Source: Rhizaria sp. SCN 62-66 (Eukaryota; Rhizaria, unplaced). From it: DNA of 64,000 bases. Each line of letters starts with the position of its first letter. Positions within the stretch are counted from its first letter, which is position 1. Shown in pieces: positions 34,914 through 45,479 of the stretch. Where the stretch lies: positions 1 to 64,000 of the forward strand of contig MEDY01000003.1 of NCBI GenBank assembly GCA_001724265.1, read 5' to 3'. Position numbers and translations under genes: made by a program. The notes under the pieces were generated by a model. The model searched no databases. It saw nothing but the letters and a program-made list of their open reading frames with translations, and was not told the origin of the DNA.

Positions 34914-37900
34914 TTAATAATACCCACTTTGTTGCGCGTAGTAGCTCCCGTTTGAGGTTGAGATGACGCTGTGTCCAGATGCCGGCTGGAACTGCTGCTG
35001 TTGCTGCTGTGTCATCATCATCATGTGCTGCTGATGTTGCGCCTGCAACAAAGGGGACGGCAGCTGCGATGGCGAAGGATTCTGAGGCTGAGTGAGCGGA
35101 AACTGAAAGTAAGGACCTGCGAGCGGAGATGAAACAATAGGTGGCGTTGTTGCCATCGTTTGCATCGGCATGTGCATTGGTAACATCTGCAGCTGTGGAG
35201 GCTGAAGCGGAGCAACATGCATCATCGACGGAGTTCCAGGAGGCGCGTACTGCAACATTGGTGTGGTGACACGAGGCGTTGAGTGCCCACTAACAACCCC
35301 ACTTTGCATTCCCATCGGCGAGTTCGGCATGACACCAACACCAAGGCCACTGAACCCACCATACTGTTGTTGTTGTTGTTGCTGAATCTGCTGCATTTGC
35401 TGTTGCTGCTGCTGGATCATCAACATCATCTGCTGCTGTTGCTGCTGCAGCTGTAGTTGCAGCTGTTGTTGTTGCTGCTGCTGTTGGAATTGCTGCTGTT
35501 GCATCTGCTGCTGTTGAACTTGATGCTGTTGCATCGGGTTAATGCTTGTACCCGTGTTGACCGTGGGTGTCGACATGCGCAAGAGCGCATCTTGCTCACT
35601 CTGCAGCCGCCGCGCTTGATCCAACAGTTCTATCATCATGGCGTCCGTGTTGTCAATCTCGCGCTGGATGTCGTCCGGGTGCGTGTTGCCCGCGGCGCTG
35701 AGACCGCCCACACCGAGAGACCCCATCGAGGGGTGGCGCCCCCCTGCGGTGAGGCTCGGCATCAGCGTGTAGCTCGCAGAGTGGGGCGAGTACAGTCCCC
35801 CGACCAGTCCGCTTCCTATCGTACCCGCGACCACGTTCGTGTTGTACAGTCGCGCGCTGTTGTTGTGCGCGAGAGTGGACCCATCGATCTGCGTCGACAG
35901 GGCGCCGTATGGCCCCAGACCAGCATTCGAAGAGACTATGGAGGGAGCACCTGCTGTCGGGGACATAACGACCGGGTATTGATATGGCCGCAAAGCTGAG
36001 TCGGCAAAGCTCACGCTACCGCCGCGACCGCTGCCGCCACCGACGTTGCCATTATGCAGCGTATTGAGAGTCAGACTAAGCGGGTGCTGCTGAGCAGCCT
36101 GTTGTTGCTGCGGCGGCGGGTTCCCAGAAGCCTGTTGTTGCTGCTGCTGAGGCAGAGGTTGTTGCTGTAGGGTCTGATGCTGTTGCGCCTGCTGCTGTTG
36201 CGTCTGTTGCTTCTGCGGTGGTTGCTGCCGCGGCGCTTGCTCTTGCACAGGAGACTGTTTATGAGCATGAAGTGCCTGAGCCAGCGCAGCGGCAAGCGCA
36301 TTATAGTCGATGCCGTCTTGACCCGCGCCTGCCACAGTCACGCGCGCAGTCGTTACCGCTGCCGCTGCCGCCGCCACAGCTTCACTGCCCAGATTAGACG
36401 CATCAGGGTTCGCAACAGCACCAGCGGCACGCTGGCGGCTCGCGTTAAGCGCAGCAGTAAGTGTGGCAACAATTGCGTTCGCTGCTGGAATGCGCTGCGA
36501 AGATACAATACTCTTGACATTCGACGAGCGCGTAGTGCTCTGCACCGTCGGCGCGCGACGCCGCGTCCCCGCCCCAGCAGCAGCGGCGCCCGCGGTCTGG
36601 TTGCGGCTTGCAGGCCCGCCCTGTAGCCGCGTGGGCGGTCGCGTAGGGTTCACGTCCGACTCGGTGGCCGAGGCCGTGACCGGGGGCAGCCCGGCGTCGT
36701 CATCCTGCGGCAGCTGCTGACGCGGAACGCGGGGCTGGATGTACGTCTTGTACTCGCTCCCCACGGTGCCAGAGGCGAGCGCGGACGTCGCTTTGCCAGA
36801 GCCAGGACTGTCCTCCTTAGAGCCCGCATTGCCCGCAGCAGTTGCGGGCGCAGGGTGCGTGGGCGGTAGCTTGCTCACATCTCGCCACTCTGGCACGCTC
36901 GCGGCCGTGGCGCTCACGGGCAGGGCAACGACAGGGCTTGAGACAGTATTCGCCTTCGGTAGTTGTTGTTCTTGCTCTAGCTGCGGTCGAAGTGCGGGGC
37001 CGCTGATGGGGACGGAGAGATCTTCCATCGACGATTGCGGCATACTCGAGGCAGTCGCGTTGGTCGCCGCGCTTGACGGGTGGCCTGAAAGCCCTGCACT
37101 GCCGGGAAGAAGCGCAGCAACAGAGTTTGTCGCTCCCAGTGTTGTGTGTGCGGACGATGCAGGCATGAACCGCGCGTCACTGAACGAGGGGTGCGCCGTT
37201 GTGATGGCGGGAGCAAACGCGTCGAGCCCAGCGCTAGCGATCGCCGCAGTGACCATAAGCGACGAGGTCTTGGCGTCACCACGGCCGGCAGTCAAGCCGG
37301 CATGCGAGTTCGTGGGCATAGTCGCAAGGGAGCCGGGTTGCAGTGGTTGTGACTGCGCGGGCGCCATTGCATTCAACATTGCAACGAGCGAAGCCAATTC
37401 CTGCTGCGATAACGCGGGCGTTTGCTGTTGCTGTAGCTGCGGCCCGTGCTGGATGAGACCACTCGCGGGGACTGCGGGCGGCGCGCGCGCAGCGCCAGTG
37501 CGGTCCGCGGGACTGCGGTTCCCGCTCGGCCCGACGTGATCCGGGCTCGACACCTGGGCGCCGCGCGGCTGCGTGGGCTGCTGCAGCTGGTTTGGCGAAA
37601 TGGATCCGCGCACCGGTGCGTTCGCCCCCCCGGTAGCCGCCACGGCGTTGTCGCGGGAGGAGTTGACAAGCACGCCGCCGACGCTGTGCCGCTGTGCCTG
37701 CGTCGGCGGCTGCGGGGTGAGCGTGAACGGTGCTGAGAACGCGGACGACGCGATGAGCGGAGCAGACTGGCCGTACGTTGCACTGTCACGGTCACCCATG
37801 CCGCCGAGATTGGTAGACGGGGTCGTGGCACTAGGGGCGGGAGGGCCGAGACCGAAGCCGAGACTTGCAAGGCTCTCAGGAGCGATGTCACCCCCGCTCG

Positions 37901-40900
37901 CAGCTACGAGCGCGGCCGCCGCAGCAATTGCGTTGGCGTCGTTCGCCGCCGAGTTCCCACCACCGTTGCTATTGGTAACAATGAGATTGTACACAATCTG
38001 TTGCAACGTCGCGTGTTCTTGTAGCTGCTGAAGAATACGCATCAACTCTTCTTGCTGCTGCTCCGCCACGGGGTCACTGTCGCCGTTGCCGCCTCCGAAG
38101 GTGCCATCAAGCAGCTGGAGTGCATTGAACGGCGCCTGGCCCTGCTGAGCTTGCTGAAGCGGCTGCTGCTGCTGCGGCATCGCATGTGGATTGTTGTATG
38201 CGCCGCCAATGCCAGAGGGAGACCCCACGCCGGAGTCAGCGTCAAACTCGAGCTGAGCGACGCGCGACCTCGGCGACGGCTGCCACGTGAGACCGGAGTA
38301 CGTAAGTTTACCCGTTTCCACATTGGGCGCCACCTTACGCCCGCGAGTGCTAGCAGCAGCGGAAACACCACCATTCTTTCCGTTCGCTGCGTTTGTGTTC
38401 GTGTTGTTTCCATTGGAGCCGGCGCGGAAATAAGCACCAGTAGGCGACGGTTTGGAGCTAAACGGCGACGCTGCGCCTACGTTAGGGCCCGACGCGAACC
38501 CGCCGTTGCTGTTACTCGCCTGAGGCCAGCCAAAAGCGTTGCTGCGCTTGCCAGGGGGGCTGCTGGCCCGTGCAGCGGAGTCGGCCGTCGGGTTGGCGCC
38601 GGCGACGGGGGCCGTGGAGACAGGGCTCGGATTGTTGGCGACTAGCCCAGCGTCGGCGCTGTTAGAGCTGTTGACAAATGCAGCAGCACTCGCGTTTGCG
38701 TTGGCCTTACTGAGATTGTTGTTGCTCGTCTTGAGGTTGCTGATGTTTCCATTTTCGTTCGTCTTGTTGTTGTTGCCACCATTGTTGTTGAGGCTCGTCC
38801 CGGGAGGATTGGTATGGTCGTCCTTGCTAGTTGCATTATTCTGAAGTGGATTGTTATTATCGTTAGCATTGACGTTACCCTTGCTACTGACAGCCGCGTT
38901 GGCGTTTCCAGCGACGTTCGCCACGCTACCCGCAAAAGGAACAGTATTGTTGTTACCACCAGCAATATTGACAGCACTGCTGTTCTTCGCAGGGTTCTTC
39001 ATGCTATCGACCCCATCAGCAACAGCGTTGTCGCCAGTGCCCACCGGGGCCGAGCCATCAGCAGCACGTGTTCCAGCAAGCGGCGGTTGCTTCAGACTCG
39101 ACTGCTGGCCAGCGAAAGCCACAACACCAGTTCCAGTATTACCGCCCATTGCTCCAGGCAAAGACGTTGCAGGCGCTGCGGCGGACGCTGGGCCGTTGCC
39201 ACCCAGCTTCTGCTGCTGCATCTGCTGTTGCTGCTGCTGCAGGATCAGTTGCTGCGAGTGGAACAGCGACGGGGCGAACATGTTGCGCGACCCTGGCTTA
39301 CTTCCGCCGCCACCACCAAGCCTGCTGTTGGCATTCCCGCCAGAGCCGGGGGCGGCGCCGCCAGCGGCAGCTCCGGCCAGGGCAGGGAGGCCGGCGCCCG
39401 CCTTCACGCTGCCAGTGCCGTTGACCGAGGCAGCGTTGACCAATGCGAATTGACTGATGTTCACGAGATACCCCTGCGCTCCGAGAGTGCCATCATTGAC
39501 GACGCGGCCGTAGAGGTCGAAATAAGGATTGCAGCCATCAAAGACGATGAGGCGCGACGCCCACGCAGCTAAGAGTCCGGCAACAGTTCTCGGAGAGACG
39601 CCGTTGATGTAGTACAGTGGAGACTTATGCGACGATGACGGCAAGACAACGCTCTTAGAGTCATTGTTCTTTCTGTGACTCTGGGTACCCTTGTCTTTGT
39701 GACCACGGCTGGTCTTGTTCGCATTGCTATCCACACTCAGGGCCGCGGTACCGCTGTTTCCACTCGTCACTACGTCTGCTGCGAAGGACCGCGCCCCGAC
39801 GAGCGTGCGCTGCACGATGGTCGACACGGCGGACCGCTTGCCGGGGGAGACGAACGTGACCACTGTGCGCGGCAGGAGCTTGAGCTGCGCCGTCTCGGAC
39901 TCGGTCGCCGCGGTCGCGGAGACACCCGCCAGCGCGGTCTGCGCCTTGGCCGCCGCGAGGGGCGTCCACTGTGAGTCGAAACCGTGCTGTCTAAGGCCAT
40001 GCAGCGCGACGTTCTGGCTGTAGCGGCCCGCCGCGAGCGCCATGATGACCGAGGCGGCCTCGGCGGGCGACATGTGGGGCGAGTCGTGCAGCGCAGTGGC
40101 GACGAGGTTCAGAGGAGGGTCCACCAGACGCCAGCCGGTGCGCAGGCAGTGAGCGGGGCTAGTCAAGGCAGCGCCGAACGCGGGCGACGCGAGAGGACGG
40201 CGCTGGCCGGACTGGGTCGTCACACAACACTGTCCGTGCTGCTGCTGCTGCTGTCCAGCTGGGACAGTGAAGTAGTGGTTCACCTGCGCGAAACGGGTCG
40301 GCATCGTGCCCACGCCAGTCGCGTGGGCAATATGCCGAGAAAGGACTGCCATGCTCATGATGCTGCCGAAGTGAGGCGCGCTGAGTGACATAGCTCCAGC
40401 GACACCACTACTAGCAGCTGCAGCCGCTGTCACTGCTTGAAGATGAGCACGGAAGCTGCCGGAGCTGCCACCTAGCCCCAGTGTCGTGACACTTAAGGGC
40501 GGGTTTTGCCCAGACCCCAGACTCTGCTGATTGTGCTGCTGCTGCTGCTGCTGCATGATGTACTGCGCGAGATACTGGTGCTGCTGCTGCTGCTGCAGGA
40601 AGGCCGGGTAGCTGGGAGACTCAAGCACGCCCGTCGCCGACACGGGCAGGATGGGGATGGGACGGCCACCGGGCCACGCGCGCGTGAAGCCGTGGCGCAG
40701 CGCCGCGAAGTACGCGCCCAGGCGCACGCGCGAGAGCGCCACGGGGAGCGTCATCGTGCGGGCACTCAGAGGGGAAACTGCGCGGGGGTTGGAATTAACA
40801 ATGGAAGGATCACCCGCGTCAGGACTGCTATGCACATTGTGGTTGCTCGTGTTTGTGCTGCTCGTCGCCGATTCCGCGTCAACACCAGTGCTGTGGCTGA

Positions 40901-43900
40901 AGATAAGGTTCAGCTGGTCCAGAGACGTTAAGGATGACGCAACGTAGGACTGTAGGCATCGCGCAAAGGGCAGCGGGGCGGGGTAGCTGAATCTATCCGT
41001 CCAGGGCAGCATCTGAGTGGCATTCGCCGCGAGGGCAAACCGGGGCATCTCACGCGCGTTGGCAGCGCCTTGGGCCTTCGGGTGAGCGGGGAACAGCTGG
41101 ATTGCTGGTGACTCGAGCACAGGTGACCCGTCAGGCGAGATTTGTGTTGCATATGCACCGATATAAGAGGGATGGTTACTGCTAGAGCTCACACGGCCGC
41201 TAGCGCCCGGAACACTGTTGTTGTTGCTGTAATTGTTGTTGTTGTTGGCATGCACACCAGCGGCTGTCGCACTCTCACCTGCGCCGGGCGCCGTTATCAC
41301 AGCCGCGCCGCCGCCAGCGCTGCTGCTTGCACTGCCACGGGCGCTTCCAGAGTTCTGACTCGCAAGCCCATACTGCTGGTGCTGTAGGTTGGCAAACCCT
41401 GCGGCCGCTTCCGTGACCAGCGCGTCCACAGGCGTCGCCGTGCGCGTGACCGACAGCCACGCGCGCGCGCTCGTCGCGCCGCAGAGGGCCGGGCAGCCGC
41501 AGGGGCGCGTGGCCGGGCAGCGGGGCAGCGGGGCGTTGGCAGTCAGCGCGCGGGGCAGAGTCGGCTTGATTGGACTCATCTCGATCTCGACGCCTTTGTT
41601 GGGGACGCCCTCCGCGCTTGCTCCGGCTGCCGACAACAGGTTCGCCTTGGGCTGATGCTGCGACAGATAAGCGTGGTTGTCTTTGCTATGATCTATTGCT
41701 CCACAATAACACAGACTATAATTCGAGTTAAGAAAGTCACGGGACTCTTCGCAACACGGCTGCGTATTGAGTCCAGCTGCATGAATGTTCTCAGCAGCTG
41801 CAGTGGCCGTGACTACTGAGAACGGCAGCAGCGGCTCGCTATGATGGCACGGCGTCGCTGCTACAGCAGCCCCGGCACGAGAGCAGAAACCGTCCAGCCC
41901 GGCCAGCTCTGTGCGACACACGCGGCTTAGCTTCCGTAGCATGCGCGCGGTGACGCCTGGGACCTGCATCGCAGCGGGCGTGGTGATGCCCTTGCGCAGC
42001 ATTTCGTCCTCGACAACAGTGCCCCTCGCGTTCGGACCGGAGGCCGCACCGCCGGACGCGCACGCGTCGCTGTCGCCGCAGTGGCACGTGAAGAGCTCCG
42101 CGCTGAACACCATCACGACGTAGTTGCACTTCTTGGCCATCCGCGTCATCGACACGGCGGGGTGCGCGAACGTGTGCACGGGCGACACGCGCGGGCAGCA
42201 CGCAGGCTCGCGCGGCTGCTGGCCGTGCGCGGCCGCGAACTGCCGCGCCACGGGGTCGGCGAGACGCACCGGGACGCCTGCGACCGTCGCCGCGGCGGCG
42301 ACGGCGGCGCACGTGCACGCGCTGTTGGCCGCGCTGCGGAGCGACGCCCCACAGCCGCAGGTGCTGAGGCCCGTCGAGCGCAGCTGCAACGGCGAGTCTG
42401 ACGGCGACAGCATGTCTTGCGGCCGCTGGATCTGCAACTGTAGCTCTGATGCCTGCGGCAGCGACGGCTGGAACACTGCCACGGACACCGGCTGCGCAAC
42501 GTGCGTGTACGCGTCCGGGTCCCGGATCGGCGTCGGAGGCAGGGCGATGAGAATGCTGTGCGTCACCAGCGGCTGGCGCAGAGTGACGCGCCTCTTGAAG
42601 CGCGCCTTCTTCGCAGTTGCAGGCGCAGTCGCAGATACGGAGACAGCAGGGTTGGCGGTCGAGGTCGGGAAGAGCCCTTCGCCGTCTGACTTTGTTTTGT
42701 TCGCGCTCGTGTCAACGTTGGAGACACAACTGTCACCGCTATCGTCTTCATCTTCGTCTTCGTCGAAGACATACTCTTCGTCCTCATCGTTGTCATTATC
42801 ATTATCATCGTCACAGACGTCGTCGCCGTCAGCAGCGTCACTGCTGTTCTTGCTGGCGGTAGTGCCCGCCGTAGCGCCATCGCTGTCCGTGAGGGAGCGG
42901 CGCTGCCCCGCCTTGGCCTCGCCACTGAAGGCGCCCACCATTGCGTTTCTGCTGCCGTGCGTAGTGGCGTCTGGAAAGACCGACGCGGCATCCGCGCTCT
43001 TGAGCGCGTCGCCGCTGTCAGGGCTGTTTCTATTGTTGCTTCTGTTTGCGTTTCCGTTTCTGTTGCTGTTATTGTTATTGTTTGCGTTCTCGTTTTTCAC
43101 CTCGGCCACGTTGCGCTCGATGGTGAGATCCAGCAGGTTCTTCGGGGTCTCGTACATCGCGCGCGCGATCGCAGTCAGCCGCGGCCACAGCGCCGTGTTG
43201 TGCTCGCTCATGACCGGCTCCAGTACGCGTCCCGCCGCGAGGAGCAGCGTGCGCGACGCAGCGGAGTCGCCGACGCTGTGCGCAATGTACTCCCCGTCGA
43301 ACTCGGCGCTCGCACTGGGAGCGTCACCGGCCCCGTCCGCTGCGCCATCGCTGTCGTTGCCCTTCTGGCTGTTGTTAGCGCTACCGGTCGGTGGCTTGGG
43401 GGGCGGCACACGCGGGACAAGGCCGCTCATCGCGATCGAGTCGATAACGCAGTCGTTGCCGACGTCGTAAGTCACCGTGCGCAGCGGAATGCCGTAGCTG
43501 CGGCACTGCACCCGCTGCGGCACGTCCGGCGGCAACCGCTGCGGCAGATGATGTGGGTGCCCGGCGAGCGCTTGCGGGCGCGGACCCGCGGAATCCGACG
43601 CCCGCGCCCGCGCCTGCAGCAGAGTCGCGCGGAGGTCTTCGGCACTGCTCACCGTGGCCGCCGCCACAGTCCCGCCCGTCTGCGTCACCCCGGGCCGCGT
43701 CTGCGCCTGCGTATGTGTCTGTGGTGCCGACTGCGACTGTGACAGCGCGTGGGCGCGGACTTGCTGCGTGAGCGTGGGCAGCGCCCAGTTGTGCGCTAGG
43801 ACGCCCGCGCGCACGGCGGCCGCCACGGAAGCGGAGCCGCGCCAGAAGAGGTAGCGCACCAGCGTGTGGGGCCCCAGCTCTGGCCACGCGCTACCGATCG

Positions 43901-45479
43901 GCGCGAACATGCCCGACAGGGGGACGCTCAGGCTCGCGCCGCCGCCGCCACCGCCGCCGCCAGAGCTCGAGCCAGATGCCGTCGCCGCCGCCGCGTCGGT
44001 GGCAGTGACAGGGTTCACTGCGTCGGCGTTGTTGTTGGCGCCACTGCCACTGTTGCTGTTGTTGTTGTTGTTGCTGTTGTTCGCGGCTGCGGGGGGCGCA
44101 ACGAAGCGGATGAGCCCGCTGGGACTGACGCGCGCGCCGCCGCCCGCGGTCTGCGCGAGCGCAAACGACTGCGACATGGCTGACGACAGCAGCAGGTGCT
44201 GCGCCTGGCCCGACGTCGCCGCCGTCGCGCCCACGTCCGTGGTGAAGCCGTTGAGCAGCGGGACCAAGAACATGACTTTGCAGGCGTAGAGCGTCAGCGC
44301 GGCAATGCGCAGCGCGGCGTTGGACGGCGCACTGTGCGCGCGGAAAGGCGGGACCGAAACCGGCCACTGCAGCGGCAGCGCGGCCAGCATCCGGATGATC
44401 GGGGAGCCTGCGGCGCAGAACCGCAGTGGGGACACAAGCGACGCGGATGCGGACGCCGTGGCGGCGGCTGCGGCGGCAGCGGCGGCGGCTGCGGTCGCCG
44501 AGGCTGCAGGAGCGGGCGCGTTGACATGCGAGAGCGACGTTGGGGAGCCGAGGCTGTCGCCTGAGCTGCCCGCGGCACTCGGCGTGGTGTTGCCGTGGAA
44601 AACACCGGAGGTGTTGTTGCTGTCTGGCTGGGAGCCTACGCCGCTTGCGTTCTGAGCGTTTGCGGCGACAGCCGCGGCGTTTGCGGCCGTGGCCGCCGTG
44701 GCTGCCGCGGCCGCGGCCGCGGCCGCGGCCGCCGCCGCGACAGTGCTGACCGAGCCCACGACCCCGGGCATGGAGGCGACGGGCACTGCCGCGCCGTCCC
44801 CTTTACCTCTGCCGCCTCCGCCGCTGGTGACGGCACCGGCGGCGTCACTTCTCCCGCCTCTGCCGGCGGCGGCGCCCTGGGTAGCCGGGGCGGCGGCGGC
44901 GCCGGGGGCGGGCGCGCCGGGCCGCGGCTCGTCGATGAGCGCAGCGACGACGTCCGAGGTCTCGATGACGGTGCTGAAGGTCGAGTGCACGGCCTTGACC
45001 TTTGCGCCGAGGTTGTCTGGGTGGCGCGTCAGCGCACGCGCGAGCACTTCAGTAGTGTGGCGGTACCGCGATCGGGACGATATGTTCTGCAAGTTCTTGA
45101 GAGCGAAATTGTCGTAGACCTGCGACATGACGGACAGCGCCGTCTTAAGTACGCCATGCAGCGTGAGCGCGATCGAGTAGGCAATAAAGGAGCGTGCGTC
45201 GGCGTCGGGCAGCAGCGAGTTGTCTGCATGGGGGACGTCGAGCCAGTAGAGCATCACCGTGTACTCGGGGTTCGTGTACGCAAGCATGCGGTACCCGTGC
45301 GCCGACAGCGCCGTCTCCTTGAGCGTCGGCGCGGCCGAGAGCTCGAGCAGCGCTGACACGGCCGCGGCAAGGCGCTCGAGGCGCAGCGGGTAGGGGTGCA
45401 CGTGTTGGGGCACGGCACGCAGCAGCGGGGCGCCCGACTTGGTGAACGCGAAGCACTCCAGGTGCGGCCGCAGGGTCAT
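34914..45479 (-). CDS. Unidentified 3,521-residue Gln/Asn-rich giant protein
   Basis: Single open frame from ATG 45479 (MTLRPHLECFAFTK) to TAA at 34914, with no in-frame TAG. The N-terminal ~170 residues look globular (GYRMLAYTNPEYTVMLYWLD, FALKNLQNISSRSR). Other protein-like islands in low-complexity sequence lie at about 44430-44230, 43890-43790, 43520-43430 (CRSYGIPLRTVTYDVGNDC), 43250-43090 (LWPRLTAIARAMYETPKNLL), 42580-42450, 42130-42070 (NYVVMVFSAELFTCHCG), 39880-39780 (RTVVTFVSPGKRSAVSTIV) and 39620-39450 (SRLIVFDGCNPYFDLYGRV). Several CxCG motifs recur (CGCG, CHCG, CYCG). The middle is Asn-rich and the C-terminus is Gln/Pro/Met-rich. I do not recognise a family. A GC-rich stretch upstream of the ATG is open in frame, so the N-terminus may be longer. 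Confidence 0.75.
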   Translation of the reverse strand: MTLRPHLECFAFTKSGAPLLRAVPQHVHPYPLRLERLAAAVSALLELSAAPTLKETALSAHGYRMLAYTNPEYTVMLYWLDVPHADNSLLPDADARSFIAYSIALTLHGVLKTALSVMSQVYDNFALKNLQNISSRSRYRHTTEVLARALTRHPDNLGAKVKAVHSTFSTVIETSDVVAALIDEPRPGAPAPGAAAAPATQGAAAGRGGRSDAAGAVTSGGGGRGKGDGAAVPVASMPGVVGSVSTVAAAAAAAAAAAAATAATAANAAAVAANAQNASGVGSQPDSNNTSGVFHGNTTPSAAGSSGDSLGSPTSLSHVNAPAPAASATAAAAAAAAAAATASASASLVSPLRFCAAGSPIIRMLAALPLQWPVSVPPFRAHSAPSNAALRIAALTLYACKVMFLVPLLNGFTTDVGATAATSGQAQHLLLSSAMSQSFALAQTAGGGARVSPSGLIRFVAPPAAANNSNNNNNSNSGSGANNNADAVNPVTATDAAAATASGSSSGGGGGGGGASLSVPLSGMFAPIGSAWPELGPHTLVRYLFWRGSASVAAAVRAGVLAHNWALPTLTQQVRAHALSQSQSAPQTHTQAQTRPGVTQTGGTVAAATVSSAEDLRATLLQARARASDSAGPRPQALAGHPHHLPQRLPPDVPQRVQCRSYGIPLRTVTYDVGNDCVIDSIAMSGLVPRVPPPKPPTGSANNSQKGNDSDGAADGAGDAPSASAEFDGEYIAHSVGDSAASRTLLLAAGRVLEPVMSEHNTALWPRLTAIARAMYETPKNLLDLTIERNVAEVKNENANNNNNSNRNGNANRSNNRNSPDSGDALKSADAASVFPDATTHGSRNAMVGAFSGEAKAGQRRSLTDSDGATAGTTASKNSSDAADGDDVCDDDNDNDNDEDEEYVFDEDEDEDDSGDSCVSNVDTSANKTKSDGEGLFPTSTANPAVSVSATAPATAKKARFKRRVTLRQPLVTHSILIALPPTPIRDPDAYTHVAQPVSVAVFQPSLPQASELQLQIQRPQDMLSPSDSPLQLRSTGLSTCGCGASLRSAANSACTCAAVAAAATVAGVPVRLADPVARQFAAAHGQQPREPACCPRVSPVHTFAHPAVSMTRMAKKCNYVVMVFSAELFTCHCGDSDACASGGAASGPNARGTVVEDEMLRKGITTPAAMQVPGVTARMLRKLSRVCRTELAGLDGFCSRAGAAVAATPCHHSEPLLPFSVVTATAAAENIHAAGLNTQPCCEESRDFLNSNYSLCYCGAIDHSKDNHAYLSQHQPKANLLSAAGASAEGVPNKGVEIEMSPIKPTLPRALTANAPLPRCPATRPCGCPALCGATSARAWLSVTRTATPVDALVTEAAAGFANLQHQQYGLASQNSGSARGSASSSAGGGAAVITAPGAGESATAAGVHANNNNNYSNNNSVPGASGRVSSSSNHPSYIGAYATQISPDGSPVLESPAIQLFPAHPKAQGAANAREMPRFALAANATQMLPWTDRFSYPAPLPFARCLQSYVASSLTSLDQLNLIFSHSTGVDAESATSSTNTSNHNVHSSPDAGDPSIVNSNPRAVSPLSARTMTLPVALSRVRLGAYFAALRHGFTRAWPGGRPIPILPVSATGVLESPSYPAFLQQQQQHQYLAQYIMQQQQQQHNQQSLGSGQNPPLSVTTLGLGGSSGSFRAHLQAVTAAAAASSGVAGAMSLSAPHFGSIMSMAVLSRHIAHATGVGTMPTRFAQVNHYFTVPAGQQQQQHGQCCVTTQSGQRRPLASPAFGAALTSPAHCLRTGWRLVDPPLNLVATALHDSPHMSPAEAASVIMALAAGRYSQNVALHGLRQHGFDSQWTPLAAAKAQTALAGVSATAATESETAQLKLLPRTVVTFVSPGKRSAVSTIVQRTLVGARSFAADVVTSGNSGTAALSVDSNANKTSRGHKDKGTQSHRKNNDSKSVVLPSSSHKSPLYYINGVSPRTVAGLLAAWASRLIVFDGCNPYFDLYGRVVNDGTLGAQGYLVNISQFALVNAASVNGTGSVKAGAGLPALAGAAAGGAAPGSGGNANSRLGGGGGSKPGSRNMFAPSLFHSQQLILQQQQQQMQQQKLGGNGPASAAAPATSLPGAMGGNTGTGVVAFAGQQSSLKQPPLAGTRAADGSAPVGTGDNAVADGVDSMKNPAKNSSAVNIAGGNNNTVPFAGSVANVAGNANAAVSSKGNVNANDNNNPLQNNATSKDDHTNPPGTSLNNNGGNNNKTNENGNISNLKTSNNNLSKANANASAAAFVNSSNSADAGLVANNPSPVSTAPVAGANPTADSAARASSPPGKRSNAFGWPQASNSNGGFASGPNVGAASPFSSKPSPTGAYFRAGSNGNNTNTNAANGKNGGVSAAASTRGRKVAPNVETGKLTYSGLTWQPSPRSRVAQLEFDADSGVGSPSGIGGAYNNPHAMPQQQQPLQQAQQGQAPFNALQLLDGTFGGGNGDSDPVAEQQQEELMRILQQLQEHATLQQIVYNLIVTNSNGGGNSAANDANAIAAAAALVAASGGDIAPESLASLGFGLGPPAPSATTPSTNLGGMGDRDSATYGQSAPLIASSAFSAPFTLTPQPPTQAQRHSVGGVLVNSSRDNAVAATGGANAPVRGSISPNQLQQPTQPRGAQVSSPDHVGPSGNRSPADRTGAARAPPAVPASGLIQHGPQLQQQQTPALSQQELASLVAMLNAMAPAQSQPLQPGSLATMPTNSHAGLTAGRGDAKTSSLMVTAAIASAGLDAFAPAITTAHPSFSDARFMPASSAHTTLGATNSVAALLPGSAGLSGHPSSAATNATASSMPQSSMEDLSVPISGPALRPQLEQEQQLPKANTVSSPVVALPVSATAASVPEWRDVSKLPPTHPAPATAAGNAGSKEDSPGSGKATSALASGTVGSEYKTYIQPRVPRQQLPQDDDAGLPPVTASATESDVNPTRPPTRLQGGPASRNQTAGAAAAGAGTRRRAPTVQSTTRSSNVKSIVSSQRIPAANAIVATLTAALNASRQRAAGAVANPDASNLGSEAVAAAAAAVTTARVTVAGAGQDGIDYNALAAALAQALHAHKQSPVQEQAPRQQPPQKQQTQQQQAQQHQTLQQQPLPQQQQQQASGNPPPQQQQAAQQHPLSLTLNTLHNGNVGGGSGRGGSVSFADSALRPYQYPVVMSPTAGAPSIVSSNAGLGPYGALSTQIDGSTLAHNNSARLYNTNVVAGTIGSGLVGGLYSPHSASYTLMPSLTAGGRHPSMGSLGVGGLSAAGNTHPDDIQREIDNTDAMMIELLDQARRLQSEQDALLRMSTPTVNTGTSINPMQQHQVQQQQMQQQQFQQQQQQQQLQLQLQQQQQQMMLMIQQQQQQMQQIQQQQQQQYGGFSGLGVGVMPNSPMGMQSGVVSGHSTPRVTTPMLQYAPPGTPSMMHVAPLQPPQLQMLPMHMPMQTMATTPPIVSSPLAGPYFQFPLTQPQNPSPSQLPSPLLQAQHQQHMMMMTQQQQQQFQPASGHSVISTSNGSYYAQQSGYY

